DNA of 19,365 bases. Origin: CAYPZU01 sp964415395. Lineage in GTDB: Bacteria > Chlamydiota > Chlamydiia > Chlamydiales > SM23-39. Positions 1-7,144 of the stretch are shown here, in pieces. The DNA lies in NCBI GenBank assembly GCA_964415395.1, contig CAYPZU010000041.1:1-19365 (forward strand). The letters run 5' to 3'. Position 1 is the first letter of the stretch. Each line of letters begins with the position of its first letter. The notes under the pieces were generated by a model. That model searched no databases, had not been told where the DNA came from, and saw only the letters and a list, made by a program, of their open reading frames with translations. The translations under genes were made by a program, and so were the position numbers.

Positions 1-195
1 TCCTGCCGAGAACGAAGTTCTCGGCTTGTCTCCTAAGAACCCCCTTCTTTTTGCCGCGCAAAAACCGGCCGAGGCCGCCCTGAAGGAAAGGTCGAGTCGT
101 CGGCCTTCCGAAGGGACACTCCCGCCTCCTGCCGAGAACGAAGTTCTCGGCTTGTCTCCTAAGAACCCCCTTCTTTTTGCCTCTCGAAAACCGGC
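1..195. repeat. Direct repeat pair, period 126 bp, each copy with a perfect hairpin
   Basis: Two copies of a repeat of about 69 bp lie at 1-69 and 127-195. The first 55 bases are identical; the remainder diverges but ends in a shared ACCGGC. Each copy holds a perfect palindrome, GCCGAGAAC-GAA-GTTCTCGGC (5-25 and 131-151), a 9-bp stem with a 3-base loop. A third, imperfect hairpin (GGAAAGGTCGA 85-95 against TCGGCCTTCC 100-109) sits in the spacer between the copies. The window starts at the first base of copy 1, so more copies may lie upstream. The stretch has no convincing gene. It may be an intergenic structured repeat or a transcription barrier downstream of the minus-strand gene ending at 204. 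Confidence 0.85.
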
Positions 196-203
196 AATTT
201 TTC

Positions 204-545
204 TTATCGTTGAATTAATGTGAAACGATACGGATTCGAGTAGTTAGGCTCTGAAGTAGCTCTCATTGTATAATGGAGCGCGGAGAGTACTACGAAAAGA
301 GAGCTGCCTGATGTAGGGATTTGCAGTTCCCGGTCGTTTGTTTTGATTCTCTGGACAGGAAAAGTTATAGGCTCCAATTCATCTACTAAAACGGAAAAAT
401 TCTGGAAAAATGCGTCTGCTTTTTGTGCTGACGCGAAGAGGAGTTTGATCCGCTGATTATCTGTATCGGGCGAGATTACCCCCATCTCCGAAGCGTCGAT
501 CGGGAACTCCCAAGTAATTCTCACTGGCTGAGCTGGAGAAGCCAT
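204..545 (-). CDS. Hypothetical protein, 113 aa, no recognised family
   Basis: I do not recognise this protein. It is a small soluble protein with no signal peptide or membrane segment, rich in beta-prone stretches. The start is supported by AAGGAT eight bases before the ATG, after an AT-rich leader. It is transcribed in the same direction as amiA upstream but is separated from it by 67 bp holding a short AT-rich hairpin, so it probably forms its own unit. GC content is about 46 percent across 241-540, clearly below the flanking cell-wall genes (one 60-bp sample in amiA is 65 percent), which suggests different ancestry or relaxed selection. Its 3' end abuts the structured repeat at 1-195. I am fairly sure it is a real gene; the function is unknown. 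Confidence 0.65.
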   Translation of the reverse strand: MASPAQPVRITWEFPIDASEMGVISPDTDNQRIKLLFASAQKADAFFQNFSVLVDELEPITFPVQRIKTNDRELQIPTSGSSLFVVLSALHYTMRATSEPNYSNPYRFTLIQR

Positions 546-565
546 AATTAAACATCCTTTTTAAA

Positions 566-582
566 ATTAGAGGGCTTCTAAT
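566..582 (-). terminator. Weak AT-rich hairpin between amiA and the 113-aa gene
   Basis: ATTAGA (566-571) and TCTAAT (577-582) form a 6-bp stem with a 5-base loop. On the minus strand it is followed by TTTAAAAAGG. It lies 31 bases past the amiA stop and about 20 bases before the start of the 113-aa gene. It could be a weak terminator of the division operon or an operator for the next gene. The stem is short and AT-rich, so confidence is low. Confidence 0.25.
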
Positions 583-612
583 CTAAACTAAACCACACAT
601 AATCTCAACCGA

Positions 613-1305
613 TTAGGCCTTGCGGCTGCGCCAGCGGGCTTTGAAGTAGTAATCGACCCCGTCGGCGATGCCGCGGGCGATCTTTTCCTGGTATTCCCGG
701 GATTTGAGGAGCGAGCGCTCTTCGGGATTTGTAAGGAAGCCCCCCTCGACGAGGATGGCGGGCATGTGAGTTTCGCGGATGACGTAGAAGTTCCCTTTCT
801 TCACCCCGCGGGAGTTGGCTGAAGTGCGGCGGATGACGCGACCCAGTACCGCTTCCGCGAGTTTTTTCGAAGAGACCGCTCTTGTCTTTTCCTCTTTCGA
901 GTCGAAGAAGAAGACTTCAACTCCCTGCGCAGTGGGAACCTTGGAGGAATTGAAATGGACGCTCACGAAAATATTCGAGCTGGAGAGGTTGGCGATTTCG
1001 ACTCTGCGCGGGAGCGGAATGAATGAATCTGTCGTCCGCGTCATGATGACGTGGTAGCCGAGCTGCTCGAGGTATTGCTTCACGAGGCGGGCTGTCTGCA
1101 GGCAGAGTTTTTTCTCTTCGCAGTAGGGCATATGGGCTTTCGCCCCTCGGTCGGTGCCTCCGTGTCCTGCGTCAATGACGATCGTCGGCGCCGCTGGAGA
1201 AGAGGTGATCACCGATGCGACGGGCGCCCTTCTCTCTTTTTTCCCTGCGGCGTCGCAAGGGAGGAAAGGCAGAAAGAGAAGAAAAAAAAGTCCTATCGCC
1301 CGCAT
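613..1305 (-). CDS. amiA: N-acetylmuramoyl-L-alanine amidase (Amidase_3)
   Basis: A zinc-dependent amidase that cuts between MurNAc and the stem peptide during septal peptidoglycan remodelling, acting in the periplasm. A hydrophobic N-terminal signal sequence (residues about 3-20) precedes one Amidase_3 domain. Visible zinc ligands and catalytic residues are His48 in DAGHGG, Glu64 in the CEEKKL segment, His117 in SVHFN and Glu187 in VEGGF. The chlamydial enzyme is known (C. pneumoniae AmiA) to have an additional penicillin-sensitive DD-carboxypeptidase activity; an SxxK tetrad (SSKK, residues 145-148) is present here, but I cannot say it is functional. It is the last gene of the mraZ-to-amiA operon, starting 9 bases after the murE stop, and matches CT268 in order and type. 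At 230 aa it is a compact, single-domain amidase without an AMIN or LysM domain. Confidence 0.93.
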   Translation of the reverse strand: MRAIGLFFLLFLPFLPCDAAGKKERRAPVASVITSSPAAPTIVIDAGHGGTDRGAKAHMPYCEEKKLCLQTARLVKQYLEQLGYHVIMTRTTDSFIPLPRRVEIANLSSSNIFVSVHFNSSKVPTAQGVEVFFFDSKEEKTRAVSSKKLAEAVLGRVIRRTSANSRGVKKGNFYVIRETHMPAILVEGGFLTNPEERSLLKSREYQEKIARGIADGVDYYFKARWRSRKA

Positions 1306-1314
1306 GGCGCTACC

Positions 1315-2784
1315 TTATGAAGTTGCCAGAATCGCACAGTCGCCCACATTTTGCAACGCCTCTTTCGCGATCGCTGCGTCGTCGAAGGGAACGGTTTGAT
1401 GGGCGAAAATCTGCACTTTTTCATGTCCTTTGCCGGCGATCAGCACGAGATCTTCCGCATCTGCGGATTGAATCGCGCGCCGGATTGCACTCTTTCTGTC
1501 GAGTTCCACTTCTGCTTTTCGAGGATTTTCAAACGCATCTAAAATCTGCCGGCAGATCGATTCGGGATCTTCCTGGCGCGGATTATCCGAAGTGACCACG
1601 ATCCGGTCCGCAAACCGCTCCGCTGCCTGAGCCATTCCTTTTCTCCGCCCCGGATCGCGGTTGCCGCCGCACCCGAACACCACGTGAACTTTTTTCGGAG
1701 CGATTTCTCTGAGCGTCCGGAGCACGTTTTCCAACGCCTCTCCCGTATGGGCAAAATCGACAAAAACGCGGGGACCTTTTACCGAAAGGACGGGTTCGAG
1801 GCGGCCCGGCACTGAAGAAAATCCAGCCAGAATCTCAGCGATCTTCTCCAGTTCGGCGCCCAAATATACGCCGAGGCTGATCGCCCCGAGAAGATTGTAG
1901 ACGTTGAAACGGCCGATCAGGGGCGATCGGAACTCTGCTGTTTTTCCCTGATAGTCTACTTCGAATCTTGTTCCTGTTCGGGAAAACGAAACGGCTCGGG
2001 CGCGCACATCGGCTTCCGCATCGATTCCATAGGTCAAGACAGGCGCGGAACAGTGGGATGCCATGTACTCGGCCCAAGGGCTGTCTGCATTGAGAACTGC
2101 GATCTTCTGGACTCTCTGAAACAGCTTTGCCTTCGCGCGGACGTAATTCTCCATCGTCTGATGAAAGTCGAGATGGTCGGGATAGAGATTCGTGAAGATT
2201 GCAGCCGAAAATTCGATCTCGTCGACCCGTCCAAGCTCGAGTCCATGAGAGGAGACTTCAAGAGCCGCCGCTTTGCAGCCCTTCAAAATCATTTCCTTCA
2301 TCGTTTTCTGGATCGCGATCGCCTCGGGAGTAGTGAATGAAGAGGAGATGCGCGTCTCGCCGATGATCGTTTCGATGGTTCCCATCAGCCCGGCCGTTTT
2401 GCCGAGTCCATCGAGAAGGTGTTTGATCAGGTAATTGGTTGTCGTTTTCCCTTTGGTTCCCGTCGTTCCCACAACGAAGAGGTGTTTCGAAGCATCGCCG
2501 TAGTAACGGGCGGCCAGCTTCGCTTCGATCGATCGGATATCGGGGTGGATGATTTGCGGCACTTTGAGAAAGGGGTCGTAAAGGTCGGTGGCGATCGCAG
2601 CGGCCCCTGCGGCGAGAGCCTGGGAAATAAACTGGGTTGCGTCATGCGCCTCCCCTTTTCGGGCGAGAAAGAGGTTGCCCGGAGCGACTGTCCGGGAATC
2701 GGAAGCAATCCCGGTGATCTCAATTTCCCTCGAGCCTTTGACCTCTCCGGCGTCGATCCCTTTTAAGAGCTGCTTCAGTTTCAT
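1315..2784 (-). CDS. murE: UDP-MurNAc-L-Ala-D-Glu:meso-diaminopimelate ligase
   Basis: A cytoplasmic ATP-dependent ligase that adds the third residue to the UDP-MurNAc peptide. Numbering from the ATG at 2784 (489 aa), the ATP loop GTTGTKGKTTT is at residues 106-116, the lysine expected to be carbamylated is about Lys218 (YVRAK), and the specificity motif DNPR is at 400-403, which indicates meso-diaminopimelate rather than lysine. The ATG overlaps the ftsI stop as ATGA (2784-2781), the same coupling used elsewhere in this operon. A TTG six bases upstream would extend it by two residues but is less likely. Length is normal for the family. In Chlamydia the homologue (CT269) is a demonstrated mDAP-adding enzyme. 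It sits between ftsI and amiA. Confidence 0.96.
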   Translation of the reverse strand: MKLKQLLKGIDAGEVKGSREIEITGIASDSRTVAPGNLFLARKGEAHDATQFISQALAAGAAAIATDLYDPFLKVPQIIHPDIRSIEAKLAARYYGDASKHLFVVGTTGTKGKTTTNYLIKHLLDGLGKTAGLMGTIETIIGETRISSSFTTPEAIAIQKTMKEMILKGCKAAALEVSSHGLELGRVDEIEFSAAIFTNLYPDHLDFHQTMENYVRAKAKLFQRVQKIAVLNADSPWAEYMASHCSAPVLTYGIDAEADVRARAVSFSRTGTRFEVDYQGKTAEFRSPLIGRFNVYNLLGAISLGVYLGAELEKIAEILAGFSSVPGRLEPVLSVKGPRVFVDFAHTGEALENVLRTLREIAPKKVHVVFGCGGNRDPGRRKGMAQAAERFADRIVVTSDNPRQEDPESICRQILDAFENPRKAEVELDRKSAIRRAIQSADAEDLVLIAGKGHEKVQIFAHQTVPFDDAAIAKEALQNVGDCAILATS

Positions 2785-4790
2785 CGGCAATTCCAGCGCT
2801 CGTAAAGCTCTTTCAGCTGCTGCATTTCATAGACCCAATCGGCCTTCTTCGGATCGCGCCTCGGATCGCCCGGAGGGTATCCGTGCGGATCATCGGGAGC
2901 CTCTCCCAGATACTGGAGCGTGCGCGTCGCGATCTCGCGGAAAATCGGCGAGGCGCAAACGCCTCCCATCTGATGCTTCCCCACTCCCGGGATGATCTTT
3001 TTCTCAGGGTCGTCGATCGACACTAAAAGGACGAACCGGGGATTTTCCGCGGGGGCGAAGCCCAGGAAGGAAGAAATATTATGGTCTTTAGAGTAAATCC
3101 CATCAATGATCTTCTCGGACGTGCCTGATTTGCCCGCCTCGGTATAGCCCATGATGTCGGCCCGTTTGGAGGTTCCTCCCTCTTTCGTCACAAATTTCAT
3201 CGATCGGACGATTTTGCGGGTCATTTCAGTCGGGAGCACCTGCTTATGGGCTCTGTAGCCTGTGTTGTCGACCAGAACCTGCTTTGTCCCGTCGGGGAGC
3301 GTTTTGACAATCTTGCGCACCAGGTGGGGCTGGACCGAATAGCCCCCATTGGCCAGGATCGCGTACGCCTTGACCATCTGGATGCTGTTGATGAGGATAT
3401 TGTGCCCCATCGCGAGCGAATAGGGAGTGGGCAGAGACCATTCAAGCTTGCCGTTCGGATGGAGTTTTCCTGGGGTGGGAAGCAGCCCAACGCTTTCCGC
3501 GGGCAGTTCGACATTTGTTTTTTGTCCGAATCCGAAGATGTCCGAAAGAGCTTTCCGGTACCAGTTCTCCCCCATCGTTTCAATCAGGCGATGAACGAGC
3601 CGTCCGACATAAATATTGGACGATTTCTGGATCGCGAGATCCATATTGAGGAAATTATGGACCCTGCCGTCTTTGAGCGGAGTGCTTCGTCCCGGGAACC
3701 AGCCGTTGGCGCAAGCGATTTTCTCTTCCGGCGTAAAAAGCGGAGGCTTCCCCTTTTTTACCAATTCTTCATTCGCTTTCATGCAGACGGCGATCGTGAT
3801 CGGCTTGAAGATCGAGCCGGGCTCGTAGCAGTCGGTCACCGCCTTGACGTGGGTGTGCTCCTGGAGCTTCGGATCATTGAAGTAGTCGGAATAACGGGCG
3901 GGGTCGAAAGGAGGCGTTTGCGCGAGAGCCAGGATCTCCCCGGTGTAGGGGTCCATCATGACGGCCCATCCCCCTTTCCCATTCGCCGCCTTCACCCCTT
4001 TATCCAGCTCCGATTCGGCGATCGCCTGCAGATAATGGTTGATGGTGAGATAGACATCGGCTCCGTTTTCAGGAGGCTCGAGAACTTTCCCCGTGTCGAT
4101 CGGATGGCGGGGAGAGCGGACGATGAGGCGCTTCCCCTCTTTTCCCTTCAGGTAGGAATTGAACAGCATTTCAAGCCCGCCGGTCGGAAGGCTCTGGTGG
4201 GTCTGGGGATCTTTTTCCTCCTGAACGGTGTGGAGGACAGAGCCGAGGAGCGTCCCGAACGGATAGGAGCGCTTATAATCGGGGATAAAAAATAGGGCGT
4301 TGCGGACCAGTTTCTCTCTTCTGGAGAAATCTCCCCACCACTCTTCGATCTTTTTTCTCTGCTCCCGGTCGAGCCATCCCGCGATTTTCCGGCTGCGGCT
4401 TTTGCGGGCGAATTCGCTCCGGATTTTGTCGGGAGTTTTGGATTTAAGCAGAGCGATCAATTCGCCTGCCATCCTGCCCTTGGAGGCCTCGGGGATCGAA
4501 TCGGGATCGATGAAGAGGTGGAATTTGGGGACGTCGATAACAAAAGGCTGCTCGCCTTCGGGATGCCCCAGCTTGATCGATGTATTGGAATAGAACGAAC
4601 CGCGCATGAAGGGTTCGGTGACGATGCATTGGTGCTGCGAGAGGGCGACCTGGGTCCATTTCTCTCCCTCGACGATCTGGATGAAATAAAAACGGATGAT
4701 CAAGAGGCAGAAGAGGATGGAGAGGAATACGGCGATTGCGGCGAGGCGTTTCCGGTCGGGCGCGCCGCCGAAAGAAGGAGAAGGATTCAT
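2781..4790 (-). CDS. ftsI: Penicillin-binding protein 3, septal transpeptidase
   Basis: A class B penicillin-binding protein that cross-links peptidoglycan at the division site; it is anchored in the inner membrane with its catalytic domain in the periplasm. One membrane segment covers residues about 15-38. The transpeptidase motifs are complete: SIFK (Ser326 nucleophile, Lys329), SSN at 390-392 and KSGT at 554-557. A dimerisation-type domain lies between the anchor and the catalytic domain, and the C-terminal tail beyond about residue 630 is Pro/Asp-rich. At 669 aa it is somewhat longer than E. coli FtsI (588 aa) and resembles chlamydial Pbp3 (CT270). It begins 3 bases after the ftsL-like stop and has no clear ribosome binding site of its own, so it is probably translationally coupled. 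Its stop overlaps the murE start. Confidence 0.95.
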   Translation of the reverse strand: MNPSPSFGGAPDRKRLAAIAVFLSILFCLLIIRFYFIQIVEGEKWTQVALSQHQCIVTEPFMRGSFYSNTSIKLGHPEGEQPFVIDVPKFHLFIDPDSIPEASKGRMAGELIALLKSKTPDKIRSEFARKSRSRKIAGWLDREQRKKIEEWWGDFSRREKLVRNALFFIPDYKRSYPFGTLLGSVLHTVQEEKDPQTHQSLPTGGLEMLFNSYLKGKEGKRLIVRSPRHPIDTGKVLEPPENGADVYLTINHYLQAIAESELDKGVKAANGKGGWAVMMDPYTGEILALAQTPPFDPARYSDYFNDPKLQEHTHVKAVTDCYEPGSIFKPITIAVCMKANEELVKKGKPPLFTPEEKIACANGWFPGRSTPLKDGRVHNFLNMDLAIQKSSNIYVGRLVHRLIETMGENWYRKALSDIFGFGQKTNVELPAESVGLLPTPGKLHPNGKLEWSLPTPYSLAMGHNILINSIQMVKAYAILANGGYSVQPHLVRKIVKTLPDGTKQVLVDNTGYRAHKQVLPTEMTRKIVRSMKFVTKEGGTSKRADIMGYTEAGKSGTSEKIIDGIYSKDHNISSFLGFAPAENPRFVLLVSIDDPEKKIIPGVGKHQMGGVCASPIFREIATRTLQYLGEAPDDPHGYPPGDPRRDPKKADWVYEMQQLKELYERWNCR

Positions 4791-4793
4791 AAT

Positions 4794-5093
4794 TTATTGC
4801 AAATCGTTCGTCGCAAAAGCTTCGGGGACTGTCAAAATCTCTCTCAAGAGCGGATGGCGGAGATGGCTGTACTCCGGATGGTGGGCGAGCTCAATCAGGT
4901 GGGCCGGGTTTTCGAAACGGTCCACTTCGAATGCGAGGCGGCGGCTCTCCTCGCGGATCAGCCGGATCTCTTTTTCCGCTTCCGGAATCTGGATCTTCAG
5001 GTGCGTCAATTCATTCTGCGTGTCGAGATACGAATAAAGACAAAGCCCGAACACTCCCAAACAGATTCCCAGCCTGACCAAAAGCCCTTTCAT
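4794..5093 (-). CDS. ftsL: FtsL-like small bitopic division protein
   Basis: A 99-residue protein with the FtsL layout: a short cytoplasmic N-terminus with basic residues, one membrane segment (about residues 5-22) and a charged heptad-like coiled-coil region (about 24-60) in the periplasm. FtsL is a divisome linker that, in other bacteria, partners FtsB and activates the FtsI/FtsW synthase. The identification rests mainly on topology and position, since FtsL is poorly conserved in sequence. It lies between rsmH and ftsI as in most dcw clusters and as CT271 does in Chlamydia. The start overlaps the rsmH stop (ATGA at 5093-5090). The C-terminus contains a His/Pro-rich stretch (NPAHLIELAHHPEY), a typical FtsL-family feature. 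Confidence 0.8.
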   Translation of the reverse strand: MKGLLVRLGICLGVFGLCLYSYLDTQNELTHLKIQIPEAEKEIRLIREESRRLAFEVDRFENPAHLIELAHHPEYSHLRHPLLREILTVPEAFATNDLQ

Positions 5094-5962
5094 TCTTCCA
5101 CCTTCTCAACCGCGCGCAGCTTGGCGCTCCGCGACCGAGGATTTTCCCGCATCTCTTTCGCCGTGGGACCGATCGGCTTCTTCGTCAAAATTTTCACGAT
5201 ACCCTTTGCGTCCCGGAACGCGTTCTTCACAATCCGGTCCTCCAGACTGTGGAAGGAGATCACGGCCATCCTGCCGCCGGGGCTTAACCGCTCCATCGCC
5301 GCAGCGATCCCCCGCTGCAGCTGGCCCAGCTCGTCATTCACGACGATCCGGAGAGCCTGAAACACCAGAGTCGCCGGGTGGAGCTTTCCCTTTGTGGCCA
5401 CAGGCTTGATCACCTGGACCAGCTCCGCCGTCGTCCGGAATTTTTTCTTCTTCCGGGCCTCGACAATCGCCCGGGCCACCTGCCGCGAGCGCCGCTCTTC
5501 CCCATATTCGAAGAAGATCCGGGCCAATTCCTTTTCCGGATAGCGGTTGACGATCTCGGCAGCCGTCAAGTCGCCTTCCGGATCCATTCTCATATCGAGG
5601 GGGGCGTCGCCCAGAAAGCTGAATCCCCTCTCCCTTTCATCGAGCTGCATCGAGGAGACGCCCACATCGATCAAAAATCCATCGATCGAAGGGACTTTTT
5701 TCTCCTTCAGCACCCGAGGCAAATCGGCATAGTCGCCCCGAACCAGTTCCACCTTTTCCCCCCAAGGCTCCAAAACCTTGCGGGCGATTGCGAGAGCCTT
5801 CGGATCGCGGTCGCATCCGATATACCGCTCGATCTCCGGATGAGCCTCAAGCAGCGCCCGGGCATGGCCCCCTGCGCCTAGCGTACCGTCGAAAAACACC
5901 GAGAGCTTCATTCCCTCGAAAATCTGCAGGACTTCCTGCAACAAAACTGAAATATGCGCCAC
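5090..5962 (-). CDS. rsmH: 16S rRNA (cytosine1402-N4)-methyltransferase
   Basis: An S-adenosylmethionine-dependent methyltransferase (formerly MraW/YabC) that methylates C1402 of 16S rRNA at the P site of the small ribosomal subunit. The AdoMet-binding motif FDGTLGAGGHA is at residues 24-34, followed by the CDRDP acidic loop, the family hallmark DVGVSSMQLDERERGFSF, and the C-terminal PRSRSAKLRAVE block. Length is 290 aa, slightly short compared with about 310 in other phyla. It is the second gene of the operon, 38 bases after the mraZ stop, and its stop overlaps the ftsL-like start. It matches CT272 in order. Confidence 0.96.
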   Translation of the reverse strand: MAHISVLLQEVLQIFEGMKLSVFFDGTLGAGGHARALLEAHPEIERYIGCDRDPKALAIARKVLEPWGEKVELVRGDYADLPRVLKEKKVPSIDGFLIDVGVSSMQLDERERGFSFLGDAPLDMRMDPEGDLTAAEIVNRYPEKELARIFFEYGEERRSRQVARAIVEARKKKKFRTTAELVQVIKPVATKGKLHPATLVFQALRIVVNDELGQLQRGIAAAMERLSPGGRMAVISFHSLEDRIVKNAFRDAKGIVKILTKKPIGPTAKEMRENPRSRSAKLRAVEKVEE

Positions 5963-6000
5963 TTCGGCCCTTCACTTACATTCGCGGCTGGTCGAGCGCG

Positions 6001-6568
6001 TTATTTTTTTGCGGGGGATGCTTCAAAATAGAGGGGGTTCATTGCAGCCTGGGGAGCTTCCTGCTCCTTGGGCGCGTCCCCTTCATGGAGGAGGGCAAAT
6101 GCTTCTTCGGTCATCTTCGCGAGCGACAGATCTTCCGATTTTCCTTCCAACAGATTGCGAAGGTTCTGGTCGTAGACTTCTTTTGGCCAGAGTTCGATCT
6201 TGTCCATGACTCCGGCGACGACGATTTCCTTGTGGATCCCGATCGCGCTTTTCAGAGACGCTGGCAGAGCTACCCGGCCGATTTTATCGCATTCAGTCTG
6301 GTGCAGAGTCGAAAAGAATAAGGTGAAGAACTTCTGAAATTTCGCTACGTGCTGATTCTGCTGGAATTTTTCGACGATTTTCTGGATGGCGCTTTTCCGA
6401 TAGATTGCTAGGCAGCCGCCGAGGCCCAACCCGATGACAAATTCGNNNNNNNNNNCATTTTCCTTCTTCAACAAGACCGTAGCGCATCGACTGAGGCAGG
6501 ACGAAACGCCCTTTCTCGTCGAGTTTTGCTACCGAAGATCCGCTGAAGAAGAACCCACTCATGAACAT
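6001..6568 (-). CDS. mraZ: Transcriptional regulator MraZ, interrupted by an assembly gap
   Basis: MraZ is a DNA-binding protein with two SpoVT-AbrB-like halves that regulates the dcw cluster it heads. Both halves are visible: KLDEKGRFVLP in the N-terminal part and CDKIGRVALPASL in the C-terminal part. A run of ten N at 6446-6455 puts the halves in different frames. AAA TG precedes the gap and C GAA TTT follows it, so the reading frame closes only if the true gap length is a multiple of three. The shift is therefore an artefact of a placeholder gap, not a mutation. I chose the ATG at 6568 (MFMSGFF) because MraZ proteins usually begin close to this block and GGGAG lies about 9 bases upstream; in-frame ATGs at 6619, 6586 and 6562 also exist. 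The C-terminus has an Ala/Glu/Pro-rich tail. Confidence 0.88.
6446..6455. other. Assembly gap of 10 N inside mraZ
   Basis: Ten ambiguous bases interrupt the mraZ coding sequence. Ten is a conventional placeholder for unknown length. Reading-frame logic on either side requires the real insertion to be a multiple of three bases (for example 9 or 12). Confidence 0.98.
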
Positions 6569-6583
6569 TCCCACGTTCTCCCA
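6569..6583 (-). promoter_or_regulatory. Candidate MraZ box pair next to the mraZ start
   Basis: On the minus strand two TGGGA units at 6583-6579 and 6573-6569 are separated by exactly five bases, giving a 10-bp period. MraZ from E. coli is known to bind direct TGGGN repeats with 5-base spacers upstream of its own gene. A third TGGGT occurs at 6557-6553 but at a 16-base step, out of register. The pair ends immediately before the chosen ATG and includes the ribosome-binding region, so binding would favour autorepression. Chance occurrence cannot be excluded. Confidence 0.4.
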
Positions 6584-6714
6584 CATGTTAGCCACGAAAT
6601 CCAAAATCACGCAATCCATTTTGAAAAAAAAGAGCCCGATGCCTGAAAATCTTTCGCCGAAACCCCTTCTAAACCAACTTATTGCATCAAAAAAAAATCT
6701 AACAGGCGCCTTGG

Positions 6715-6729
6715 TGGGAAATTGTGGGA
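6715..6729 (+). promoter_or_regulatory. Second candidate MraZ box pair
   Basis: TGGGA at 6715-6719 and TGGGA at 6725-6729, again with a 5-base spacer (10-bp period), lie on the plus strand about 150 bases upstream of mraZ. They are oriented toward the CT273-like gene, opposite to the pair at the mraZ start. The spacing matches the known MraZ operator rule, but the orientation and distance are unusual, so this is tentative. Confidence 0.35.
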
Positions 6730-6962
6730 AAGTTGTTCAAAACCCTCCCGTTTCCACCCCCGGAGCCGCTCCTTTTTCAACAATATATCTACCTGATTAT
6801 CAATATTTTAATATCACATTCCCCAGCCAATCGGCCCGTTGTTCACAAACTTCCCCCACCGGGGCGGGGAAAAAGGAGGGAAAGAACAGGATGGAGAAGA
6901 TAAAAATGGATAAGCAGCCGCTCGCGAGCCGTCTTCACTCAACTCGAAGTGGAATAAAGGGG

Positions 6963-7086
6963 AAAAATAACAGGATCGGCAGGATAGGCAGGATAAATAT
7001 AGTTAAGTTGAACCCAGATGAATGCTCGGATGCGAAGCTTCCCCTCTTCCATCCTGCACCAATGGGATTATCCTGCCCATCCTGTT
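6963..7086. repeat. CAGGAT 9-bp iterons in inverted clusters
   Basis: CAGGAT occurs three times in direct orientation with a 9-bp period (6971-6976, 6980-6985, 6989-6994), preceded by AAAAATAA. The reverse complement ATCCTG occurs at 7051-7056, 7070-7075 and 7079-7084, the last two again 9 bp apart and followed by TTAAAT. The two clusters form an imperfect inverted repeat about 55 to 75 bases apart that could fold as a long stem-loop. A single further copy lies at 6887-6892. A nearly identical cluster is found at 16993-17044, so this is a dispersed intergenic repeat and not a local accident. Confidence 0.75.
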
Positions 7087-7115
7087 AAATTCTCCTCTTT
7101 TTTTCGGACTGAATC

Positions 7116-7144
7116 TTGCCAGCTAAGAAAGAGAGGTGCAAAAT
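7116..7144 (+). promoter_or_regulatory. Candidate sigma-70-type promoter for the CT273-like operon
   Basis: TTGCCA (7116-7121, 5 of 6 to consensus) is separated by 17 bases from CAAAAT (7139-7144, 4 of 6). It lies about 60 bases before the ATG at 7204. An alternative -10 element, TAGAAT at 7172-7177, has a better hexamer but no matching -35. Chlamydial promoters often have poor -35 elements, so either is possible. Confidence 0.3.

Noticed and set aside
1..195. CRISPR-like array
   Set aside because: Only two repeat units with a 126-bp period and a repeat that is itself about 69 bp long; no cas genes nearby.
26..223. Plus-strand 65-codon frame with an internal peptide repeat (LSPKNPLLFA twice)
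   Set aside because: The peptide repeat follows from the DNA direct repeat and its hairpins; there is no ribosome binding site and no protein-like composition.
1240..1305. Lipobox in the AmiA signal sequence (LPC)
   Set aside because: The residue before Cys is Pro, which does not fit the lipoprotein signal-peptidase rule (Gly, Ala or Ser expected).
3246..4295. Plus-strand open frame of 349 codons opposite ftsI
   Set aside because: The minus strand encodes an intact penicillin-binding protein with all catalytic motifs; the antisense frame has no recognisable domain.
4518..5360. Plus-strand open frame of 280 codons opposite ftsI, ftsL and rsmH
   Set aside because: It crosses three real genes on the other strand and shows no family features.
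6001..6619. mraZ as a frameshifted pseudogene
   Set aside because: The shift coincides exactly with the N-filled gap and both halves keep family motifs.
6561..7088. Plus-strand 175-codon frame across the divergent control region
   Set aside because: It overlaps the mraZ start and reads through AT-rich, A-tract and CAGGAT repeat sequence; the translation looks random.
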